Virus record (IMG/VR): IMGVR_UViG_3300007512_000011
Location: 1-64,000 of that record
Source of the DNA: a virus
Strand: one strand, 5' to 3'
Length of the DNA: 64,000 bases
Position numbers and translations under genes: made by a program. Below are positions 25,546-37,009 of this stretch, one piece after another; positions within the stretch are counted from its first letter, which is position 1, and each line of letters begins with the position of its first letter. The notes under the pieces were generated by a model. It did not search any database and was not told where the DNA came from. It saw only the letters and a list, made by a program, of their open reading frames with translations.

Positions 25546-25799
25546 TATTGCCTCTCATAGTCCTTAAAGTGTTGTTTTGTGATTTCAATTACAAACCCTG
25601 GACGATTACAAATCAATACTGGATTTGGTGGATCAGATAGATCTATTGCCTGAACTGTGTAAGTTACACCTGACTTCTTGTGTCTTATCTTAAGGCCTGG
25701 CTTTACAATGAGTCGTCTATCCTTAGCTGGGCCTACAAAGAGATCTATGCCTTCAAGCACACTAGAGCTTTCACTCTTTATGCGATTCACAATCTGCAT
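25545..25799 (-). CDS. small beta-barrel hypothetical protein (84 aa)
   Basis: ATG 25799, with GAGG eight bases upstream, is preferred over ATG 25844, which lacks a ribosome-binding site. The second half resembles a small SH3/KOW-like barrel (PGLKIRHKKSGVTYTVQAID). Its stop codon overlaps the SOD start. No function is assigned. Confidence 0.55.
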   Translation of the reverse strand: MQIVNRIKSESSSVLEGIDLFVGPAKDRRLIVKPGLKIRHKKSGVTYTVQAIDLSDPPNPVLICNRPGFVIEITKQHFKDYERQ

Positions 25800-25889
25800 T
25801 ATATGATCCTCGGTATAAATTTCCAACAGGCACTCCATTAACATTCATACTACATTAATTATCGGAAGCCACAGCATTTTTGCCGCCAT

Positions 25890-27134
25890 CTAAAAATCAA
25901 GCCTGATTCTAAATGTCAGATCCTTATCATTGCTTTTCTCTACTGGCCGACTTAGCTTCGCAATTGCAAGCAAATTATCATGTGCATCGTAAAGTCCGAC
26001 AGAAGTCACATATGAAAAAGACTGCTGTATGCTTTCAGATCCTGCCTCGAGAACCTGTATGGCGTTATCATCATCTATGTAGGTGGGATTGGTGGAATAA
26101 TTAAACTCATCAGCAGTCGCTCTACAGAAAATCAGTGTCGAATTTATCTCTGTGGTGTTTTGGAACGTGATTGCTGTCTCAGATCCAGAGCTAAACCTAC
26201 AGCTGCAAATGTGATCAAGAATATCATCAATCGATGCAGATACCATTAAATCAGGTATGAATTTTGCCTTTGGGTTTCCAGAACCTGATGATCCAATTAC
26301 CATTGTGCCTATTGGTGCACGTTCTCCAGGGCTTGTTGAGTTCATCGCATCAATGACACCTGAGACATGCTGACTACCAGATGTAATTCTAGAAAGATCC
26401 AAAACAGCAACACCCTGACGGTAAAACAAGCTGCCGACAGTTGAATTGGACGCAGCTGCATCAATGATGTTTCCAACCCTACCAGAAAATTCGGTCCTTG
26501 CTGTAGCATTGGCACCCACATCAGTAAAAATCGCAGAGCCTGTCTCAGATGTTTTAAACAAATTATAACTTTCACTATGAGGATGATCAGTCAGTGATGC
26601 TGTTGTAAAGAATCGCATCGCAAAGGTTTGAGCTTTTATTCTATCCCTTGCAAAACTACGCCTGAAACTTATGAAGAGAGCCTCATCGACTCTCGAGCCT
26701 GTTGAGCCAATTGGTTCATCTGGTCTACCGCTCGAAGAGAGAAAAAATGGCTCGTCAGCACTGCCCAATAATAGTTGTGAAAATTGTTGGTAGACGTCCA
26801 TTTTCTGATGCATCATCACAGACTGGGACGGGAAAACAAGCTTTCCAACACTATCTTGTGCGAATGCCGAATCCCTCACTGTATCACTGCCGCTAAATAA
26901 ACCAACAGTTATGTCAAATACAGGATTCGCAGACTGTAATCGATAATCACTATCATAAACTGTGTGAAACAGAGAAGATGTGATTCCTGGTCCTATACCG
27001 CCTGTTGTGAATGTATTTCTCTTTTTTCTTGACGTCGAGCCTGACACATACCTTTGAGGAATGTCAATTAGCTGGTGTAAAAGATCCTCTCCCACTCTGA
27101 TATCAGAGGCGGCTATCTCCTTAAATCTAGGCAC
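25890..27134 (-). CDS. conserved virion structural protein (414 aa)
   Basis: This 414-residue protein starts at GTG 27134 with GGAG upstream. It is beta-rich, Ser/Thr/Gly-rich, and ends in a segment (SVGLYDAHDNLLAIAKLSRP) that recurs in virion proteins of large marine phages. No enzymatic motif is seen. A tail- or baseplate-associated role is likely. A late-promoter-like motif (GATATTTAATACAATAG) lies 43 bases upstream, within the end of the dCMP deaminase gene. Confidence 0.65.
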   Translation of the reverse strand: MPRFKEIAASDIRVGEDLLHQLIDIPQRYVSGSTSRKKRNTFTTGGIGPGITSSLFHTVYDSDYRLQSANPVFDITVGLFSGSDTVRDSAFAQDSVGKLVFPSQSVMMHQKMDVYQQFSQLLLGSADEPFFLSSSGRPDEPIGSTGSRVDEALFISFRRSFARDRIKAQTFAMRFFTTASLTDHPHSESYNLFKTSETGSAIFTDVGANATARTEFSGRVGNIIDAAASNSTVGSLFYRQGVAVLDLSRITSGSQHVSGVIDAMNSTSPGERAPIGTMVIGSSGSGNPKAKFIPDLMVSASIDDILDHICSCRFSSGSETAITFQNTTEINSTLIFCRATADEFNYSTNPTYIDDDNAIQVLEAGSESIQQSFSYVTSVGLYDAHDNLLAIAKLSRPVEKSNDKDLTFRIRLDF

Positions 27135-27176
27135 TGTTCAAAACTCCAGATCACTCGAATAAGCAATACTCTATTG

Positions 27177-27185
27177 TATTAAATA
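27177..27185 (-). promoter_or_regulatory. putative late promoter overlapping dCMP deaminase end
   Basis: Minus-strand GATATTTAATACAATAG includes the last codons of the deaminase gene and could drive the virion gene at 25890-27134. This is one of the exact matches to TATTTAATA. Confidence 0.4.
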
Positions 27186-27592
27186 TCGCCCGGAAGTGTT
27201 AGCTTTTTTACAACAATGTCAGATTCACGAAGAATTTCTAATCCTGATGTGTCCCTGTACTCTTCTGCGTATAGCACTTCATCAATTCCTGTATTAATAA
27301 TTGCCTTTGCGCACATACGACAGGGAGACAATGTGAGATAGAGCTTCTTTCTCTTAGGGTTGTTGTAATCCATCTTAAGAAGAGCATTTATCTCTGCGTG
27401 AAGCATTCCAGACTCACCAGGTGTATCAGATTCAACTTCATTGGGCCCTCCAGAATAGTTGCCATTATATCCGACTGCTAGAACCTGTGTATTGTCATCA
27501 GTCACAACAACTGCTCCAACCTGGTGACGAGGATCATATGACCTTCGAGCAATTCCATAGGCGACGTCTACCCAAATCTCATCCCAGCTCAA
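27179..27592 (-). CDS. dCMP deaminase
   Basis: The 137-residue protein starts at TTG 27592, whose N terminus (SWDEIWVDVAYGIARRS) matches the family start. The zinc and catalytic motifs HAEINALL and SPCRMCAKAI are complete. dCMP deaminase produces dUMP, feeding the ThyX/dUTPase/thymidine kinase group. It is the first of a nucleotide-metabolism block. Confidence 0.93.
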   Translation of the reverse strand: MSWDEIWVDVAYGIARRSYDPRHQVGAVVVTDDNTQVLAVGYNGNYSGGPNEVESDTPGESGMLHAEINALLKMDYNNPKRKKLYLTLSPCRMCAKAIINTGIDEVLYAEEYRDTSGLEILRESDIVVKKLTLPGDI

Positions 27593-27612
27593 TCTATGAC
27601 CAATAATTGAAA

Positions 27613-28515
27613 TTATTCTTCTTCCTCTTGCTTGTCTTCCGCGTCATCAAATACTTCATCTTCGAAAAATTCAAGATCAGGATCCTCGTCAAAGATCTCA
27701 TCAACTCTCATATCACCCGGCATTTGAAAACCTGATGCCTTGCGATGTCCGCCGCCGCCAAATTCCTTGGCAATCTCAGATACATCAACAGTATCATGAA
27801 AAGATCTCAGGCTCACCTTAATCACCTTGTCATCGTGATCATAATACCAGATCATGGCAAAATCACAGTCAGGAGAAAGTCGAGCTCCGATCTCAGACAT
27901 CCAATGGCAAGAATTTACCACTAGCACATCTAGCTCTTTATACCTTCTTGTTGATGCCTTTTCACAAACCTTTTTAACAACTGTCTTAGAGTAGGCGAGA
28001 ATATATGATCCTCTCTTCACAGCATCATCGAATACAGAGTCATCCTCAAACTTCTCAAACTCTTCAAAGTCAAAAGGAACCATATCAAATGCTGCCGCAA
28101 ATTCCTTCGAATAGGCAAGCTCCCACTTCCAAAGATCTCTATCTTGGATGTATTCAATAAACTTTGGAGGCTCTTTTCCTGGATGAAAGAATTCCCATGA
28201 TAGTATCGCACCAGATTTTGTCATATCAAATATTGTATTTGAAATATCGTGCAGTTCAACTATTGCAGATTTATGATGATCAATAATAATCAACCCATCT
28301 GCATCTTCAATCATCTGCTTTGTTGTTGCGTTATTATAGGAGAAATCAAGAATTGCAACATTTTTCCCCTGCACATCTGGGGGAGGATTTCCGTGCTTGC
28401 ATGCATAATACTCAGCTCTATTTCCTAAAAGCTTCCAGGCTGCATATGCAGCTCCAAAGCCGTCAGAGCAATCTGCGTGATAGATTACTGTATCAATACT
28501 TGTTGGTTCAATCAT
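27613..28515 (-). CDS. DHH/DHHA1 phosphoesterase-family protein
   Basis: The 300-residue protein starts at ATG 28515. Motif I-II residues (YHADCSDGFGAAYAAW), the DHH motif (IIIDHHKS), and a DHHA1-like GGGGHRKASGF near residue 265 identify a DHH phosphoesterase like nanoRNase/oligoribonuclease or cyclic-dinucleotide hydrolases. A Glu/Asp-rich tail is appended. The substrate could be short oligonucleotides or signalling dinucleotides; the latter would matter for host defence, but that is inference. Confidence 0.85.
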   Translation of the reverse strand: MIEPTSIDTVIYHADCSDGFGAAYAAWKLLGNRAEYYACKHGNPPPDVQGKNVAILDFSYNNATTKQMIEDADGLIIIDHHKSAIVELHDISNTIFDMTKSGAILSWEFFHPGKEPPKFIEYIQDRDLWKWELAYSKEFAAAFDMVPFDFEEFEKFEDDSVFDDAVKRGSYILAYSKTVVKKVCEKASTRRYKELDVLVVNSCHWMSEIGARLSPDCDFAMIWYYDHDDKVIKVSLRSFHDTVDVSEIAKEFGGGGHRKASGFQMPGDMRVDEIFDEDPDLEFFEDEVFDDAEDKQEEEE

Positions 28516-28516
28516 T

Positions 28517-29077
28517 TTAGTTAAGTTTATTCATATAAATGTGATATTCCCAGCAACGAGGCTCATAAAGCTCTGCTCCTCCCACCGCTATCTCACTCAT
28601 AGTATCATACTTTCTATGAGTGTAATATGCGTCTCGACCCGTTATTGTGCAAACAGCTGGACAGATCTCAATCTTTGTAGCAAAGGGCATCATATCCCTC
28701 ACCTCTTCAAAAACGCTACAGCTCGCTGATAGCTGTAAGGATGAAACAACAACGGTCTTGCCCATTTGAAATAGTTTTATGAGAGAATTAGCAATTCCGT
28801 CTATCATAAAGGCCTCGTCTACTGCGACTATATCGACTTTTTCTTCAGCACCTAGTGTGTGCTTTTCAACATCTAAACCGGTATCTACAGTAACTGCCTT
28901 TAGGCTACCTCCATTGTGGGTGGAGATCTCTCCGCTAGAATATCTATCATCTAACTTTGGCTTAAATGCCATGATCACTTTATTCTGATAGACATACCTA
29001 TCAACCGCTGCAAGGAGCTTTGTTGTCTTAGAGCCGAACATTGGGCCTGTAAAAATAATAAACTCAGGAGAAATCAT
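28517..29077 (-). CDS. thymidine kinase-family protein with altered P-loop
   Basis: The 186-residue protein starts at ATG 29077 and aligns with type II thymidine kinases, including VDEAFMID (catalytic Walker B/lasso region) and VGGAELYEPRC. However, its P-loop reads GPMFGSKT (residues 11-18) instead of GPMFSGKS/T, so the Gly before the catalytic Lys is Ser. Only two of the four zinc-ribbon cysteines remain (VCTITG, CWEY). It may be degraded, have altered catalysis, or be a regulatory protein. Genomic context (ThyX, dCMP deaminase) supports a thymidine role. Confidence 0.75.
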   Translation of the reverse strand: MISPEFIIFTGPMFGSKTTKLLAAVDRYVYQNKVIMAFKPKLDDRYSSGEISTHNGGSLKAVTVDTGLDVEKHTLGAEEKVDIVAVDEAFMIDGIANSLIKLFQMGKTVVVSSLQLSASCSVFEEVRDMMPFATKIEICPAVCTITGRDAYYTHRKYDTMSEIAVGGAELYEPRCWEYHIYMNKLN

Positions 29078-29490
29078 TCCACCCTTCCGTAATCATCTTC
29101 AAGCCTAACAGGCTTATCTGCCATATTATCTCCAATCTCTATAATTTCACTATCTGCTAAGGCAGAAATTCTATATGGGCAGCAAGATTGTACCATCAGT
29201 GTGTCACCTTCTGCCATTGTCTCATTTTTCATTGGATTTGCAACTGGATCCAAGAGAGAGCATTCGTTTCCATATGTTACTTCTACTGTACCAGATCTAA
29301 CAAATAGCATCTCAGTCTTTCTAGGGTAGTATTTAAGACTTGTTCTTTCACCCTCTCTAATGAACAGAGTCTTGCCGTGGATGCCCTGGAATCCTGACCA
29401 GTTTTGCTCTTCACCCCAGGGCTTTTGATAAATCTTTGTAGGTGTGGCTCTTATGATCCAAGCTGATTTTATGTGCTTCTTGTCTATCAC
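29074..29490 (-). CDS. cupin-domain sugar-phosphate isomerase/epimerase-like protein
   Basis: The start is GTG 29490, overlapping the epimerase TGA by four bases (GTGA) with a GGGGAAT ribosome-binding site; the TTG at 29532 is less plausible. The protein of 138 residues has the cupin metal-binding and beta-barrel pattern around PWGEE and the RLEDDYGR end typical of mannose-6-phosphate-isomerase-type and nucleotide-sugar cupins. It probably modifies a hexose phosphate or sugar in partnership with the epimerase. The substrate is unknown. Confidence 0.8.
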   Translation of the reverse strand: MIDKKHIKSAWIIRATPTKIYQKPWGEEQNWSGFQGIHGKTLFIREGERTSLKYYPRKTEMLFVRSGTVEVTYGNECSLLDPVANPMKNETMAEGDTLMVQSCCPYRISALADSEIIEIGDNMADKPVRLEDDYGRVE

Positions 29491-30482
29491 TCTATTCCCC
29501 ACCAGGCAAGTGTTCTCTCTAGACCCTCCCAAAATCTAACCTTTGGCTCATAGCCTAGATCATTTGAAATACTTGAAATGTCAGCACAAGTATGCATTAC
29601 ATCACCAAGTCGCCATGGTGCACCTCTGACAACAGTGTGGCTGAACCTATTCATAAAAAAATCTAAAATTTCTCTATTGGTTGTCTGGTCGCCGCAAGAA
29701 ACATTATAAGTCTTTCCGTAAAATTTCATATCTGATGTTGCTGCAAGAACATTGGCGTCAACAGCATTATCAATATAACACAGATCTCTTGATTGACTTC
29801 CATCTCCATCACTTCTGAGAGGTTTATTGTTTTTCGTTGCATGACACCATGCAGAGACTGCTGTCGAGTAAGGTGAGTCACCATACTGTCCGGGGCCAAA
29901 AACATTAAAGTATCGCAAGCACACGATATCAAGATCATAAAGCTCACCAAAGAGACGTGCAATATCTTCAATTGCGCTCTTCTGCCAGGCATATGGAGAC
30001 TTAGGGTTTCTTACAGTTGTCTCTGCTGTGGGGAGAATATCTGCTCCCCCATACACAGAAGAGGAAGAAGCCCAAACTATTCTACTAACACAATCCCGGC
30101 AGGCCTCGAATAATCTAACTGTCCCAGCGATGTTTACATCTGTTGTGATTCCTGGATTTTCAACAGAAAAAAGAACCCTGGGAATTGCTGCCTGGTGGAA
30201 AACTACGTCATACATTTCTGATCTTATGTTTGATATCACAGCAGGATGCGCAAAATCTCCCTGAATTACATGCACATCTGATGTCTCTCTTGGTACACAT
30301 GATTCGTAAAAGTTTGAAAGCAAGTCAGCGAGAATAACTCTCATGTTTAAGCCTTCAAGAAGCTCTAGATGCCCATTTGACATGTCGTCAACAATATCGA
30401 CCTGCCAACCCTCTTTTACAAGTCGATGTGTCAGATTTGATCCGATGAATCCACATCCCCCTGTTACAAGTGCTCTTTTCAT
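29487..30482 (-). CDS. NAD-dependent sugar epimerase/dehydratase
   Basis: The 331-residue protein starts at ATG 30482. The Rossmann motif GGCGFIGSNL is at the N terminus, then SSSVYGG and the catalytic YAWQK (YxxxK). The family is GalE/RmlB-like short-chain dehydrogenase/reductase enzymes that remodel nucleotide sugars. With the cupin downstream and the cytidylyltransferase at 2.1 kb, a phage glycan pathway (virion or DNA decoration) is possible. The exact sugar is not deducible. Confidence 0.88.
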   Translation of the reverse strand: MKRALVTGGCGFIGSNLTHRLVKEGWQVDIVDDMSNGHLELLEGLNMRVILADLLSNFYESCVPRETSDVHVIQGDFAHPAVISNIRSEMYDVVFHQAAIPRVLFSVENPGITTDVNIAGTVRLFEACRDCVSRIVWASSSSVYGGADILPTAETTVRNPKSPYAWQKSAIEDIARLFGELYDLDIVCLRYFNVFGPGQYGDSPYSTAVSAWCHATKNNKPLRSDGDGSQSRDLCYIDNAVDANVLAATSDMKFYGKTYNVSCGDQTTNREILDFFMNRFSHTVVRGAPWRLGDVMHTCADISSISNDLGYEPKVRFWEGLERTLAWWGIE

Positions 30483-30497
30483 GTAATTTACTCCGTT

Positions 30498-31403
30498 CTA
30501 AATAATATGTGCAGAATTTAAATTAAATCGTAGTCTGGCCTGACTACAACCTTTTCCTATCTTCTTCCAGCATTCAGATGCTAAGAAATACAAAAACCTC
30601 AAATCATGCTCAAAAAGCGTCTTCACATTACATGATCGAATCACGACGTGAAAATCCATTGTTGCATTTCTTTGGCTCACCTGAATAAAGGATATGCAGG
30701 AATCTCCTGTAAATACGAATCGTCTAGATGATAAATCTTCTTTTCGATTGTACACATTATTGCCCGCAAGTTCATTATCTATTTTCTCTAACACCGATTG
30801 ATAGATCTCTTTATAGTATTCTGTCTCTGGTTCATAATCAAGAATACCTGAATCTGCTTCTTCGAACTTACCTGTATCGTATAGTGTAAAACACAGAGGA
30901 AATATCTCATTTGTCGGTGATTCACTAACAGACTGGATTACCTCACTAGCGACCTCTTTAAGCATTGCTCTTTCTTTTACATCAAGCAGTGCAACTATGC
31001 TTTCAGCGAGGTCTTCTACACCTACTTCTCTATTAACGTGAATAATATTGGGTAGGCTCTTCATGCTATTGAATCTAGCTGTAAAAATATCGTGGACCTT
31101 CTTAATAGAGGCATGATCATGAAGTGGATCACCACGACTAAGAAATCTTCTCTCAATAACACTCCAGGGCAGATCAAGTAACACGTATCTATTATTGAGA
31201 TTGTGCACCTCATTATGCAAATCAGCATCAACGAAAGCAAGAGATCGCTTATACAGTCCACCAAACACATCACGAGAAAGCTGTGATCTATCCATTAGAT
31301 GCCATCGATAATCTGACACATCATGTATTTGTCCAATCAATGTTGTCTTTCCGGAGCAATCCGGTCCTTCAACAAATAGTGTTTGAGTTGGGTATATTAG
31401 CAT
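30498..31403 (-). CDS. P-loop deoxynucleoside monophosphate kinase-like protein
   Basis: The 301-residue protein starts at ATG 31403. Residues 10-20 carry a Walker A (VEGPDCSGKTT), with a thymidylate kinase-like start to the first 170 residues, including DLPWSVIERRFLSRGD. The C-terminal 130 residues are unrelated to kinases and may be an added domain. A dTMP-kinase role fits the neighbours, but the substrate is unconfirmed. Confidence 0.72.
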   Translation of the reverse strand: MLIYPTQTLFVEGPDCSGKTTLIGQIHDVSDYRWHLMDRSQLSRDVFGGLYKRSLAFVDADLHNEVHNLNNRYVLLDLPWSVIERRFLSRGDPLHDHASIKKVHDIFTARFNSMKSLPNIIHVNREVGVEDLAESIVALLDVKERAMLKEVASEVIQSVSESPTNEIFPLCFTLYDTGKFEEADSGILDYEPETEYYKEIYQSVLEKIDNELAGNNVYNRKEDLSSRRFVFTGDSCISFIQVSQRNATMDFHVVIRSCNVKTLFEHDLRFLYFLASECWKKIGKGCSQARLRFNLNSAHII

Positions 31404-31411
31404 GTCTGTTA

Positions 31412-34400
31412 TTATACATTAATTTGCTTCATTTTGTAAGCAGAAGTTGAACAGCCCCAGGCCTCACTGGATGCCACCTCGGCAAGCCAGATTGTATACA
31501 GGTCAGGGAGTTGATTGAACCTACCCCACACACGGAGCCACACACTCTCAGAGCTGCTATCGCAGACCTTTAAGCGATAAAATATCTTTCCATTCTTTGT
31601 TGTCCTTTCTTCAATTGACTGAATGCAGAACCAAGAGACATCCTTCTTGTTTCCTTCCATTTTAGTAATAGGCTTTACTTGTGACTTTTCAATTTTTTTC
31701 ATCAACGCGGGAGGAAACACTATCTCTTCATCTGCTCCTGCCATGAGATCCACACTAAAGGCTATCTTGGTTGATCGAGACCAATCAGGCTCATCAAAGG
31801 TCTCTCTTATCTTCTCAGGAATAAATTCTGGAACTCGACCTGTCTCCTTCATCATTTTCTTTGCAGCTGTCTTTGACATTCCAAATCTTCCCTTCTTGAG
31901 AAGATCGTAATTACCAACTATGACTTCATGAAGCTGTCTGTGATTTTTAATATCACCACTTGACATCTCTTTCAAAGCTCCAAATGCCTCAACCTTGCAC
32001 AGAGAATCGAAGCAAGTCTTATTCATCTTTGAGGGACGCCACTGTCCTTCTTCATTAAAAAGCATCTGATCTATGCATGTGAATGGTCGTCGGGACATAA
32101 TTTCCTGAACTGCTGACTTGCCCACACCCTTGATCGCTGTAAGGGGTGGAACAAAGCCCTTTCTCTTCTCACTGTACACCCAGACATCTGAGGATGTATT
32201 AATATCGGGCGGTAAAATCTTGTAGCCTAGTGATTTTATCTCGGCCATAATTTTTCCAAATTTTGGTGAACCATTCCATGTTTGAAGACAGGTCGCAAGC
32301 CACTCCTTCTCATAATGTGTATGTAGCCATGCTGAGTAATACGAGTCAACAGCGTACGCTACAGCATGTGATTTATTAAACCCATAGGCAGAGAATGCTT
32401 CGATTGTCTCGTATAGCTTAATTGCTTTATTCTCATCCATTCCAGACAGATCAGTTGCACCCCTCACAAATGTTTCTCGAAGCTCAATGCGCTCCCTTGC
32501 CTTTTTCTCATTCATGTCAAGTGACTTCTTCACAAGAGTCTTTCTCATCTTATCAGATGCACCCTTGTCAAACCCACAGAGCTTCTGCGCAATAAGCATA
32601 AACTGTTCCTGAAAAACAACAAAGCCTCGACTCTCCTTCAGTATTTCCTCAAGAACTGGGTGATCATATGTGATTGAATCGAGGGACTTTCCAGCTGCGA
32701 CATACTTTTTGTGGACGTTTGCTGCAAGCGGACCAGGCCTGTAAATTGCTGTGATGGTTGCGAGATCCTCAATAGATCTTGGTTTAGCTTGCACACAGAA
32801 CTTCCTGGCTCCAGAATTTGTAAACTGAAAGATCTGGACAAACCTACCGCCGTGATAAATGTACTCCCAGACACTCTGATCATCCATCTTATGATAGCGA
32901 CTATTTAGATTCGCATCAAAGAATTCATTGATCTGATCGAATGTAGGTTCTTCAATACCTTGATTTCTCAAAATCAGTCTAATGCTATCCTCGACCATCT
33001 TTAAAGTTGCCAGGCCAAGAAAGTCAAACTTTAAGAACCCATTTTCTTCTAGATGTCTGAAGTTCATTCCTTCAGACCAGGGTGTTTGCAACTCTCCTCT
33101 GACCTTGATGACGGGCATGTGACTCTCAAGATCAGGACAAACGAGAACCCCTCCTGCATGGCGCCCTATTGATCTTGGTTCCATAAATAGAGTTTGGATG
33201 TGCTCTGCAATTTTTGGATATTTCTGCATGAACTGACGATATGATTCGCTATACTTCATACAATCTTCATGTGTCAACACATAAGTTGACTTTTCCTCAT
33301 GATCACCCATTGCACGCGGCATAACCTCTCTTTCAAGGGGCCCTGTTAGCACATTCACTTCTTCAAAGGGTATTCCAAAAAATTTTGACACATCTTTAAT
33401 CAGTGACTTAAGCTTTAGTGTGTTAAAGTTTGACACCGGAATTACAGAATCCTCTCCAAAGAGCTCCCTTGCAACATCAATTAAGACATCCCGATCTCCA
33501 ACATCAGAGTCAATATCAGGCCACGCCACTTTGTGAAGCCCTAGAAATCTCTCAAAAAGCAAGTTATATTGTATTGGGTCTATGTGTGTGATTCCAAGAA
33601 CATAATTGACAAGGCTTCCGCCGCCGGATCCTCTCGCTGGACCGAGAAGCGTACGGGACTTAGACTTTTCAAATACTTTTGTCAGGGTTAGAAAGTAATT
33701 TTCAAATCCGAGCTCCTTAATAACAGAAAGCTCTTCCTTAATTCGATCAACATATTCGGGATCTTGGTGAAAATTATCTTTCACCATTCCATCTTTTACC
33801 TGCCTAACAAGCTGTGTGAATGCAGAGCTTTTAGGCGTGCTAAAGTTTGGAAGCTTTGCCTCGCCATCAAACCACACTTCTTTACACTGATCCCATGCAA
33901 TATCGTGCGATCTTTCAATTGCAGACTTAACAAGCTCCTCACTGCCCTCATAAAAGTCGTAGTGATCATAGCTGTGGCGAAATTCATCCCACATCTGCTG
34001 TGCATTTTTTGGATACAGCTCACACTTGAGATCCTCCTTCTCAGGTAAAGTGGGCATTTCATCCCCTCGAGATCCCATTCTTCCCAGTAGTTTATACATT
34101 TCACGAGCTTCCCATAAGTCTGGGTTGCAGTAATGTGAATCAGCTGTTGCCACAAGTGGAACGCCAGTTTTTTTAGAAAGCTCTATTAGACATCGATTCG
34201 CTAAGTTTTGTGCCTCGAGCTTATTAAATTGCAATTCAAGAAAGAAATTCTCACGCCCTACAGCATCGACAAATCGATCCGTCATGTTCTCAAGCTTTGA
34301 CATAACAGCAGAGAGCACAGCGGGATCATCAACGAGAGAAGGTGTAAGATCATCAAATTTTGCATCCGGGAATTGCTGAAAAATTAATCCTGATGGCCTA

Positions 34401-35014
34401 CCTCCCACACACGCAGTTGACACAATCAGTCCCTCAGAGTGCTCTTTTAGCATTTTGTAATCAATTCTCGGAAAACGATAAAATCCTTCCTTATATGATC
34501 GCTTCACCAGCCGAAAAAGATTTTGTAATCCGACATAGTTTTTTGCCAACACGACAAGGTGATAGCGCCGCTTCCATTCAGGATATGTTCCTCTTTCTGA
34601 TTTAGATTCATTCTCATTTTCGATGACAAGCCCTTCATTGTCATCATCTTTTTCAATCACAGCACGTTGCTTTTTAGCTTCCCGCTCTAGTCTCACTGAC
34701 TCTCTGTGAGCTTCATAGTCATTTCTCCACTCATCGAGATCATCAACAAAGTAGCATTCGCAACCATAGACATGCTTATATTGCTGCCCTTTTGATTTTA
34801 GCTTCTTTGCATAATTGTGAGCATGAGCTGCTGAATTCATGTGACCATGATTTGTCAGAGCAAAAGCATTCATTCCATTTTCAAGAACAAAGTCTATGTG
34901 CTCATTCGGATACCCTAGACCGTCATAAACACTTGACCCATCATGAGCATGCAGCCCGACAAATCTTTTTGGAGGACCACAAACACCATCTAAGCTCTTC
35001 TTAAATTTTCCCAT
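31412..35014 (-). CDS. dnaE: DNA polymerase III alpha subunit (DnaE)
   Basis: The 1200-residue protein starts at ATG 35014. The N-terminal PHP domain opens FVGLHAHDGSSVYDGLG. The catalytic palm has WPDIDSDVGDRD and the third Asp in FLKFDFLGLAT; GRHAGGVLV, AIYRPGPL, FQEQF and AYGFNKSHA motifs are all present. Residues near 1090-1200 resemble an OB fold. It is probably the phage's replicative polymerase, unusual beside T4-type accessory proteins. Its start is coupled to a short leader reading frame with its own ribosome-binding site (35015-35041). Confidence 0.96.
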   Translation of the reverse strand: MGKFKKSLDGVCGPPKRFVGLHAHDGSSVYDGLGYPNEHIDFVLENGMNAFALTNHGHMNSAAHAHNYAKKLKSKGQQYKHVYGCECYFVDDLDEWRNDYEAHRESVRLEREAKKQRAVIEKDDDNEGLVIENENESKSERGTYPEWKRRYHLVVLAKNYVGLQNLFRLVKRSYKEGFYRFPRIDYKMLKEHSEGLIVSTACVGGRPSGLIFQQFPDAKFDDLTPSLVDDPAVLSAVMSKLENMTDRFVDAVGRENFFLELQFNKLEAQNLANRCLIELSKKTGVPLVATADSHYCNPDLWEAREMYKLLGRMGSRGDEMPTLPEKEDLKCELYPKNAQQMWDEFRHSYDHYDFYEGSEELVKSAIERSHDIAWDQCKEVWFDGEAKLPNFSTPKSSAFTQLVRQVKDGMVKDNFHQDPEYVDRIKEELSVIKELGFENYFLTLTKVFEKSKSRTLLGPARGSGGGSLVNYVLGITHIDPIQYNLLFERFLGLHKVAWPDIDSDVGDRDVLIDVARELFGEDSVIPVSNFNTLKLKSLIKDVSKFFGIPFEEVNVLTGPLEREVMPRAMGDHEEKSTYVLTHEDCMKYSESYRQFMQKYPKIAEHIQTLFMEPRSIGRHAGGVLVCPDLESHMPVIKVRGELQTPWSEGMNFRHLEENGFLKFDFLGLATLKMVEDSIRLILRNQGIEEPTFDQINEFFDANLNSRYHKMDDQSVWEYIYHGGRFVQIFQFTNSGARKFCVQAKPRSIEDLATITAIYRPGPLAANVHKKYVAAGKSLDSITYDHPVLEEILKESRGFVVFQEQFMLIAQKLCGFDKGASDKMRKTLVKKSLDMNEKKARERIELRETFVRGATDLSGMDENKAIKLYETIEAFSAYGFNKSHAVAYAVDSYYSAWLHTHYEKEWLATCLQTWNGSPKFGKIMAEIKSLGYKILPPDINTSSDVWVYSEKRKGFVPPLTAIKGVGKSAVQEIMSRRPFTCIDQMLFNEEGQWRPSKMNKTCFDSLCKVEAFGALKEMSSGDIKNHRQLHEVIVGNYDLLKKGRFGMSKTAAKKMMKETGRVPEFIPEKIRETFDEPDWSRSTKIAFSVDLMAGADEEIVFPPALMKKIEKSQVKPITKMEGNKKDVSWFCIQSIEERTTKNGKIFYRLKVCDSSSESVWLRVWGRFNQLPDLYTIWLAEVASSEAWGCSTSAYKMKQINV

Positions 35015-35041
35015 TTACCTTCCAGGTAGGAGCATAAACAT
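35015..35041 (-). CDS. possible 8-residue leader peptide before dnaE
   Basis: AAAGGAG stands before ATG 35041, which begins MFMLLPGR and stops in TAA directly adjoining the dnaE ATG. The GGAAGG inside the leader is the likely dnaE ribosome-binding site. If real, ribosomes finishing the leader could re-initiate on dnaE, coupling polymerase translation. It is very short, so this is a suggestion only. Confidence 0.35.
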   Translation of the reverse strand: MFMLLPGR

Positions 35042-35080
35042 TACTCCTTTCATAAACATTCTATACCTGTTATGAGAAAT

Positions 35081-36949
<1,869 letters not shown>

Positions 36950-36975
36950 TCACGTCTCCTTATGACGACAGTATA

Positions 36976-36986
36976 AATGTAGACAC
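36976..36986 (-). promoter_or_regulatory. GTGTCTACATT motif upstream of dnaK
   Basis: This 11-base minus-strand sequence, followed by TATACT (a plausible -10), lies 30 bases before dnaK and is identical to 7308-7318 upstream of the sigma gene. It may be a shared regulatory or promoter element; two copies only, so caution. Confidence 0.35.
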
Positions 36987-37009
36987 CAAATTTAGAAAGA
37001 AAACCCTTT

